Of a DNA stretch of 10,247 nucleotides, positions 6,401 through 10,247 are shown one piece after another. The DNA comes from Seohaeicola_A nanhaiensis (GTDB lineage: Bacteria > Pseudomonadota > Alphaproteobacteria > Rhodobacterales > Rhodobacteraceae): contig NZ_JBHSGI010000006.1 of NCBI RefSeq assembly GCF_042654245.1, forward strand, positions 1 through 10,247. The letters are read 5' to 3'. A model generated the notes under the pieces. It searched no databases. It was not told the origin of the DNA and was given only the letters and a program-made list of their open reading frames with translations. Made by a program: the position numbers and the translations under genes. Each line of letters starts with the position of its first letter. The first letter of the stretch is position 1.

Positions 6401-8605
6401 TCAGCCCTGCCGCTTGGTGTAATTCGCGAGCGACTGCGGGGTGCGCCGTTCCTGCGCCGCCATGCCCGCGCTCATGATTTGCACGCTGTCGTTACGCGCC
6501 TCGCCCAGCCAGGATGCGCGCAGACCCGGCTCCAGCGAGATGTGCAACGATCCGTTCATCTGGCCCGACTGCCCGCGCGCAACCTCGGCCCGCGACTGGA
6601 CCCGCTCGCCGCGCTGCAGGATGGCCGGTATCTCGTCATGCCGCAGAATATCCGCGCCGCCATGCAGTCGCGGCGCGCTCATGAACAGCGCCGCGGGCAC
6701 GTTGCGGGTTGTGCCCGGTGCCCCCACGTCGCCGCCGCCGTGCAGGACGCCGGCCTTTACATCGCCACCCTTACCGCCCCCAAACAGGCCACCCAACCAG
6801 TCGGCTACCGGCGCCAGAAACGTGCGCCGAACTGCGATCATGGCCATATCCGCGATGATGGAGCGGACGAACTCCTTGAACTCGAACTTGCCGCCGTCCA
6901 GGAAGTTGCGGAACTGTTGCTCCGCCCCCTTGAATGCGCCGACCAGGGCATCGCCGATGGCCTTGCCGGTCTGCATGCCCTCCTGCGCATAGTTCTTCAG
7001 GGCGATGCCGATCGATTCCCAGCCGGTCTTCGCGCCTTCCAGCGCGGTCACCAGGTCGAAGACCTCCTTTTTCTCGGCCATCGTGGCATCGGCCAGCTTT
7101 TCCGAGTATTCCAGCATCTTCGCCTTCACCGGATCAGTCTCGCGCAAGACGGCCAATTCCCGTTGCAGCGACTTCACCAGCTCGTCGACCTGATCCTTTT
7201 CCTTCCCGCCACCGCCGGCCTTCTTACCGTCGCGGGAATTCCTGATCGCCTGCCGGCGGACGGAGTTGTAGAAATCTCCCATCGGGTCTTCGTCTGCCGT
7301 TTTCGATGCCCGGGCAGCGAAATCATCCCATTCCTTGCCGTATCGCTTTTCGGCAGCCAACTTGCGTTCTTCCGAAGACTTCCGGTCAACCTCAAATCCG
7401 CCGACACCCGGGATGAAAACCGGTCCAAAGTTCGTTCCGAAAACGGAATTGAACCCCTCTCCGACACCGGTGAGAAACACCTCGATGGCGGTGCCCATCT
7501 TGTAGAGCGCTTCGAAAACCTTTGCGGCCGCGCCATTGAAACCGGCTTCAAAAAGGTCGGGCACTGTCGAGATCGCCGTGCCGATGCCGTCGACCGATAT
7601 TTTGATGCCATTTATGATCCCGTTGCCGACCCATTTGACACCGGCGATGACCGCATCCCAGGCAGCCGAGAACCACTCGCCGATTTTGTCAACGGCAGGC
7701 TTGATCCACGAATAAATTCCGCGACCGATCACCTGGAATACCGCCAGAGCGGTATCACCGAATCCGACCGTGACGCCCTTGGTCTCGTTGATCTCATGGC
7801 GCAGCCCAGCAACGGCAACGGCGCCGACAGCAAGGGCGGCACTGACTTGCGGAAATCGCGTGACAACGCCACCGATCATCCGCCCGAGATCGCGCATCGC
7901 GCCACCGACGCCACCGCTGCCCGGTCCGTAAATTTGCGCGATCTGCGAGCCCTGCTGCGCGAAGACCATCATCGGGTTCATGCCGCCCGCCAGCGACACG
8001 ATCACATCGTTGACCTGATAGCCGAGCATCTGGAGCCGCATCGCCGTCATGCGGCTGGCCTTGCCCATGTCCTCGATGCCACGCGCCCGACCGCGCAGGG
8101 CGGCAATGCTGTCCAGCGATGCGCTGCGCGAGCGATTGATCGCCGCCGTCATCTCATCGGCCGAAATCGCGCCCTCGAGGTGCGCGGCCTTGATCGCGGA
8201 CACCTCGGAGCGATAGGTGCGGATCGCCGCGAACACGGGGTTATACTTGGCCCGCAGATCATCCAGCGCCTGCCCTTGGGCGATGTATTCCGCCGCTGAC
8301 ATGCCCCCGGCCGAGGTGACGCCGGTGGCCCTGTTGATCCGGTCGACCAGCGGGGAAGAGGCCTGCGACTGCGCCCGCATCGCCGCCAGCGCGGCGGTGG
8401 ACTTGGCGACGATCGACTCAAGCTTGGCCTGCGCCTGCGCCGCGGCGTCGCCGACCCGATCGAGACCAGCCGCCGCAGGCCCTGCCCCGTCGCGCAGGTT
8501 CTCCATGGCCTCCCGGCCGGCCGCGCCGACGCCGCGCAGCTCGGCCTTGACGGTGTCACCGCCGGCGGCCGAGATGCGAACGGAAAACCTCTTTTCACGC
8601 GTCAT
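6401..8605 (-). CDS. Tail length tape measure protein (lambda gpH-like)
   Basis: A 734-residue protein that sets tail length and is delivered with the DNA. Residues 1-185 are Ala/Arg-rich helical and probably coiled-coil sequence. RLQMLGYQVNDVIVSLAGG (190-208), MMVFAQQGSQIAQIYGPG (212-229) and the hydrophobic ALAVGAVAVAGL (257-268) are typical of the prophage tape measure family (TMP_2-type). Residues 270-400 hold several hydrophobic segments, and 465-580 are helical again. The C-terminal FGGGKGG (607-613), APRLHGGADILRHDEIPAIL (644-663) and RGERV form the lambda-family tape measure C-terminal signature. At the usual ~0.15 nm per residue it predicts a tail near 110 nm, an inference. Its ATG lies within the last codons of the frameshifted chaperone frame (11-bp overlap) with no strong ribosome binding site, suggesting coupling to translation of that frame. 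Confidence 0.93.
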   Translation of the reverse strand: MTREKRFSVRISAAGGDTVKAELRGVGAAGREAMENLRDGAGPAAAGLDRVGDAAAQAQAKLESIVAKSTAALAAMRAQSQASSPLVDRINRATGVTSAGGMSAAEYIAQGQALDDLRAKYNPVFAAIRTYRSEVSAIKAAHLEGAISADEMTAAINRSRSASLDSIAALRGRARGIEDMGKASRMTAMRLQMLGYQVNDVIVSLAGGMNPMMVFAQQGSQIAQIYGPGSGGVGGAMRDLGRMIGGVVTRFPQVSAALAVGAVAVAGLRHEINETKGVTVGFGDTALAVFQVIGRGIYSWIKPAVDKIGEWFSAAWDAVIAGVKWVGNGIINGIKISVDGIGTAISTVPDLFEAGFNGAAAKVFEALYKMGTAIEVFLTGVGEGFNSVFGTNFGPVFIPGVGGFEVDRKSSEERKLAAEKRYGKEWDDFAARASKTADEDPMGDFYNSVRRQAIRNSRDGKKAGGGGKEKDQVDELVKSLQRELAVLRETDPVKAKMLEYSEKLADATMAEKKEVFDLVTALEGAKTGWESIGIALKNYAQEGMQTGKAIGDALVGAFKGAEQQFRNFLDGGKFEFKEFVRSIIADMAMIAVRRTFLAPVADWLGGLFGGGKGGDVKAGVLHGGGDVGAPGTTRNVPAALFMSAPRLHGGADILRHDEIPAILQRGERVQSRAEVARGQSGQMNGSLHISLEPGLRASWLGEARNDSVQIMSAGMAAQERRTPQSLANYTKRQG

Positions 8606-9340
8606 CGGAGCTTGGTGCCCTTTTGTTCATGTGGTAGACCGCGACGGCCTCGATGTCAGGAAGCAGCTCGGCGATGGCGAAGGGGTGGACCCCCATCGCA
8701 TCGCCCAGCCGGAAGGCGACATTCAGGTCCCAGCCCAGGATCCTGACGGCCACACCCGAAGCCACGCGGAGCTGGCCGCGCAACTTCAGGACCAGCGACC
8801 AGATCAGCTTGCCTTCTTCGCTTTGCGGACCGAGCGACCGGCGCGGGCACTCCGCGCAGAAGCTTTCGCAGTAGCCGCAGTAGTCCGCGCCCTCGCCGAA
8901 GTGCCATTCCGCGAGGGCGCAGAGACGTTTTTTTCCCGCTGCACCAACAGCCAGCGCGCGAGGTATTTTTCGGTGAAGGCGTCGTAGATCGGCGCCACAT
9001 CCAGGAAGGCATCGATGTTCTGCGGGGTCACCGCCGCCGGGCTGTCGTCTTCTCCTTCGACACCTTCCCAGCTGTCGATCACGCGCCGCGCCACAGCCTT
9101 GGCGAACATGAGACCAACCCGCCCCTTGGACCGGATCATCTCAGCGGATGCGGCAGCATCGTCGCCCGCATCCGCCAGCGCGCGGATTTCGTCGGCATAG
9201 TCCAGCAGGCTGTCATCCGCCTTGGCATCCTCGATCACGGACGTGAGCGCCGGACGCGCCGTGATCGTGATGCCAGGGTCATTTTCACCCCCGGGGATCA
9301 GCTCATACCGCTCGGGGGCGGCGTTCAGGTGCAGCTTCAT
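8595..9340 (-). CDS. Tail assembly chaperone, long form (-1 frameshift product, lambda gpGT-like)
   Basis: This is a joined reading frame: 9340 down to 8927 in frame 0 (138 codons, ending Glu-Lys-Asn), then 8927 down to 8595 in the -1 frame (110 sense codons and TGA), about 248 residues. The shift occurs at A AAA AAC (8933-8927), followed by a 6-nt spacer and a 10-bp stem. The added part begins RLCALAEWHFGEGADY, has CGYCESFCAEC (CxxC-x3-CxxC, fusion residues about 155-165), and ends with a helical domain GVAVRILGWDLNVAFRLGDA and HPFAIAELLPDIEAVAVYHM that I associate with a small phage family (DUF7697-type) located before tape measure genes. In lambda the minor long form binds the tape measure protein through its T part while the G part recruits tube subunits. 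The shift is predicted, not shown; heptamer phase, hairpin and exact gene position agree. Confidence 0.85.
8804..9340 (-). CDS. Tail assembly chaperone, short form (lambda gpG-like)
   Basis: The unshifted product, 178 residues, starting MKLHLNAAPERYEL. Residues 1-130 contain a short beta start and acidic helices (IEDAKADDSLLDYADEIRAL at 36-55, RRVIDSWEGVEG at 85-96, IDAFLDVAPIYDAFTEKYLA at 109-128). After the slippery codons at 136-138 the frame-0 tail of 40 residues is almost entirely Ala, Arg, Lys, Ser and Thr (ARARTTAATAKASARSARAG). It lies between the tail tube and tape measure genes, the conserved place of the G chaperone, and should be the major form. The ATG at 9340 was chosen over the open frame reaching 9403 because the latter would overlap the tube gene; it sits 11 bp after the tube stop and has CGGAGA upstream. 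Shares its first 138 codons with the long form. Confidence 0.85.
   Translation of the reverse strand: MKLHLNAAPERYELIPGGENDPGITITARPALTSVIEDAKADDSLLDYADEIRALADAGDDAAASAEMIRSKGRVGLMFAKAVARRVIDSWEGVEGEDDSPAAVTPQNIDAFLDVAPIYDAFTEKYLARWLLVQREKNVSAPSRNGTSARARTTAATAKASARSARAGRSVRKAKKAS
8887..8933 (-). promoter_or_regulatory. Programmed -1 ribosomal frameshift signal (slippery heptamer plus stem-loop)
   Basis: On the coding strand the heptamer A AAA AAC (8933-8927) is in the X XXY YYZ phase of the chaperone frame (GAA AAA AAC). A 6-nt spacer GTCTCT (8926-8921) follows. Then comes a perfect inverted repeat, GCGCCCTCGC (8920-8911) and GCGAGGGCGC (8896-8887), around a 14-nt loop: a 10-bp stem with nine G-C pairs and one A-T pair. 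Spacer and stem length are right for pausing a ribosome with its P and A sites on the heptamer. The ratio of short to long chaperone is set here. Confidence 0.88.
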
Positions 9341-9351
9341 GAGGTCTCCGC

Positions 9352-10247
9352 TCAGCTGGGGTTGTTGAAATCGGCCATGTCGTTGATCAGCGTGGCCGTG
9401 CACATGACGCCTTCGGCGCTGTTCAGCGCGGCCTGCCAGGCGAAGGTCGCCTGCATGCCGCCCGGGCCGGTGATCGGCAGGCGCGGGACCGGCAGATAGA
9501 CCTCGTGCGCGGTCAGGGTGAACTTGACGCCAGCCGAGATCGTGTAATCGAACTTCAGCTCGCAGGGCGTGCCGTTCGTCGCCTGGTCCAGCAGCGTGGT
9601 ATTGGCGAACCGGCTGACAATGCTGCCCGTCAGCGCGCCAATCGACTCATCGGCACCGTCGATCTTGCCATCCGCGCGAATGACTTCCACCCGGTCGAGG
9701 TTGTTGGAATAGGTGATCTCGCCCGAGACGATGTTGCCGAGCGCAGCTCCCTCGCGGCTGATGGAGCCGTTGAACGACCCGAAGCGGGTCAGCACCAGCT
9801 CCTCCAGCGTTCCTGCAGCGCTCGAAGTGGCCTTGGCTTCGCCCTGCGCGATCAGGTTCATGGTCGCCGTCACCAGGCCCGAACGCTGCATCGTCCAGTT
9901 GATCGAGTTGGCCTTGACGCCAGTCAGCATCCGGTAGGACGGGACATCCGGGTTGCCAACCTCGATCGCCGCGCTTGGCAATGCCCAGCTGCCCGAGGTG
10001 AACTCGTGTGTGTAGGGCGCCGACGCCCCGGTGGTCGTAGGTGCGCCCATCAGCAGCTTCAGCCAGATGCCGAGGAACCGGGCGTCGATTGGCACGGCCA
10101 CATCGCCATCGGCGGTGATCGCATCCTTGACCGGGGCGAGCGGGTCGCGGCCATAACCCAGCAGCTCGTTGTTGAGCAGCGGCTGTTCGCTGCCAAGCGT
10201 CGTGCTGGCAAAAGGCATCTTCCAGAAGCTGTCCGCAGCCGGGGCGG
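9352..10247 (-). CDS. Phage tail tube protein, 5' end beyond the window
   Basis: The last 297 codons plus stop; the frame is open to the right edge. The sequence PFASTTLGSEQPLLNNELLG, then YGRDPLAPVKDAITADGDVAVPID, is characteristic of the alphaproteobacterial siphophage tail tube family (Phage_tube_2-type, about 310 residues). The remainder is beta-rich, with YRMLTGVKANSINWTMQRSG, an insertion-like Ser/Ala/Gly stretch, and a C-terminal strand run LINDMADFNNPS. Subunits stack as hexameric rings around the tape measure protein to form the tube. An ATG at 10218 gives a 288-residue version, but the preceding codons (APAADSFWK) match how relatives read just before 'MPFASTT', so I treat that Met as internal and the gene as partial. 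It is followed after 11 bp by the chaperone gene, its usual partner. Confidence 0.92.
   Translation of the reverse strand, partial: APAADSFWKMPFASTTLGSEQPLLNNELLGYGRDPLAPVKDAITADGDVAVPIDARFLGIWLKLLMGAPTTTGASAPYTHEFTSGSWALPSAAIEVGNPDVPSYRMLTGVKANSINWTMQRSGLVTATMNLIAQGEAKATSSAAGTLEELVLTRFGSFNGSISREGAALGNIVSGEITYSNNLDRVEVIRADGKIDGADESIGALTGSIVSRFANTTLLDQATNGTPCELKFDYTISAGVKFTLTAHEVYLPVPRLPITGPGGMQATFAWQAALNSAEGVMCTATLINDMADFNNPS

Noticed and set aside
6479..8299. A 606-codon plus-strand open frame opposite the tape measure gene.
   Set aside because: Composition (His, Arg, Asp rich) is that of a shadow frame, and the opposite strand encodes an unmistakable tape measure protein.
8595..8783. A separate 62-residue gene starting at TTG 8783.
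   Set aside because: There is no ribosome binding site, and the frame extends upstream without a stop to the slippery heptamer, so it is better explained as the end of the frameshifted chaperone.
8887..8934. On the plus strand the inverted repeat is followed by a run of seven T, resembling a rho-independent terminator.
   Set aside because: The T run begins seven bases after the stem rather than at its foot, it lies inside a coding region, and no plus-strand gene precedes it. The frameshift reading explains both elements on the coding strand.
9352..10218. A complete 288-residue tube protein starting at the ATG at 10218.
   Set aside because: The frame stays open to the window edge, and the codons just before this ATG match how related tube proteins continue, so the true start is probably outside.
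1..10247. Gene transfer agent instead of a phage.
   Set aside because: The tail order is similar, but a dedicated esterase spike and a lysis cassette directly downstream, plus divergent hub proteins, fit a prophage or phage better. The capsid and terminase genes that would settle it are outside the window.
1..10247. Defence system, CRISPR array, integrase or attachment site hidden in the window.
   Set aside because: Both strands were read through; the minus strand is packed with structural and lysis genes, with gaps of at most 36 bp, and no repeat-spacer pattern or accessory cargo gene was found.

Overview
The window is a stretch of a tailed-phage (siphovirus-type) genome, most likely a prophage in a GC-rich alphaproteobacterium. 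Rhodobacterales relatives such as Paracoccus or Rhodobacter are my best guess, from the GC-rich codon use, the tail gene order and the start of the endolysin; no host gene or integration site is present to prove it. Every supported gene lies on the minus strand, so transcription runs from the right edge to the left edge. I see no internal promoter, convincing terminator, tRNA, insertion sequence or CRISPR. Genes overlap or almost touch, so there is no gene-free stretch of 300 bases.

In transcription order the layout is: (1) tail tube protein, whose start lies beyond the right edge (9352-10247); (2) a tail assembly chaperone made as a short form (8804-9340) and, by a -1 ribosomal frameshift, as a long form running to 8595; (3) tape measure protein (6401-8605); (4) two baseplate or hub-like minor tail proteins (5710-6399 and 5117-5713); (5) a small NlpC/P60-like cysteine peptidase-type tail protein with a probable GTG start (4695-5120); (6) a J-like tail tip protein with two C-terminal fibronectin-like domains (2543-4705); (7) a tail spike or fibre carrying an SGNH/sialate O-acetylesterase-type domain (719-2506); (8) a lysis cassette of two small membrane proteins (384-707, 112-387) and the first 37 codons of an N-acetylmuramidase-type endolysin (1-112, running off the left edge).

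Together these form the tail module plus the start of the lysis module. The chaperone forms coat the tape measure protein, tube subunits polymerise around it, the two hub proteins, the peptidase-like protein and the J-like protein build the tip, and the spike reads and probably deacetylates the host surface glycan. The membrane proteins then release the endolysin. The order tape measure, two minor tail proteins, peptidase, J-like protein parallels lambda-like siphophages and rhodobacterial gene transfer agents.

The most interesting signal is the frameshift site: an in-phase A AAA AAC heptamer (8927-8933), a 6-nt spacer and a perfect 10-bp GC-rich inverted repeat (8887-8920). The shifted frame stays open for 110 codons, contains a CxxC-x3-CxxC cluster, and absorbs a 62-codon open frame that would otherwise look like a separate small TTG-start gene.
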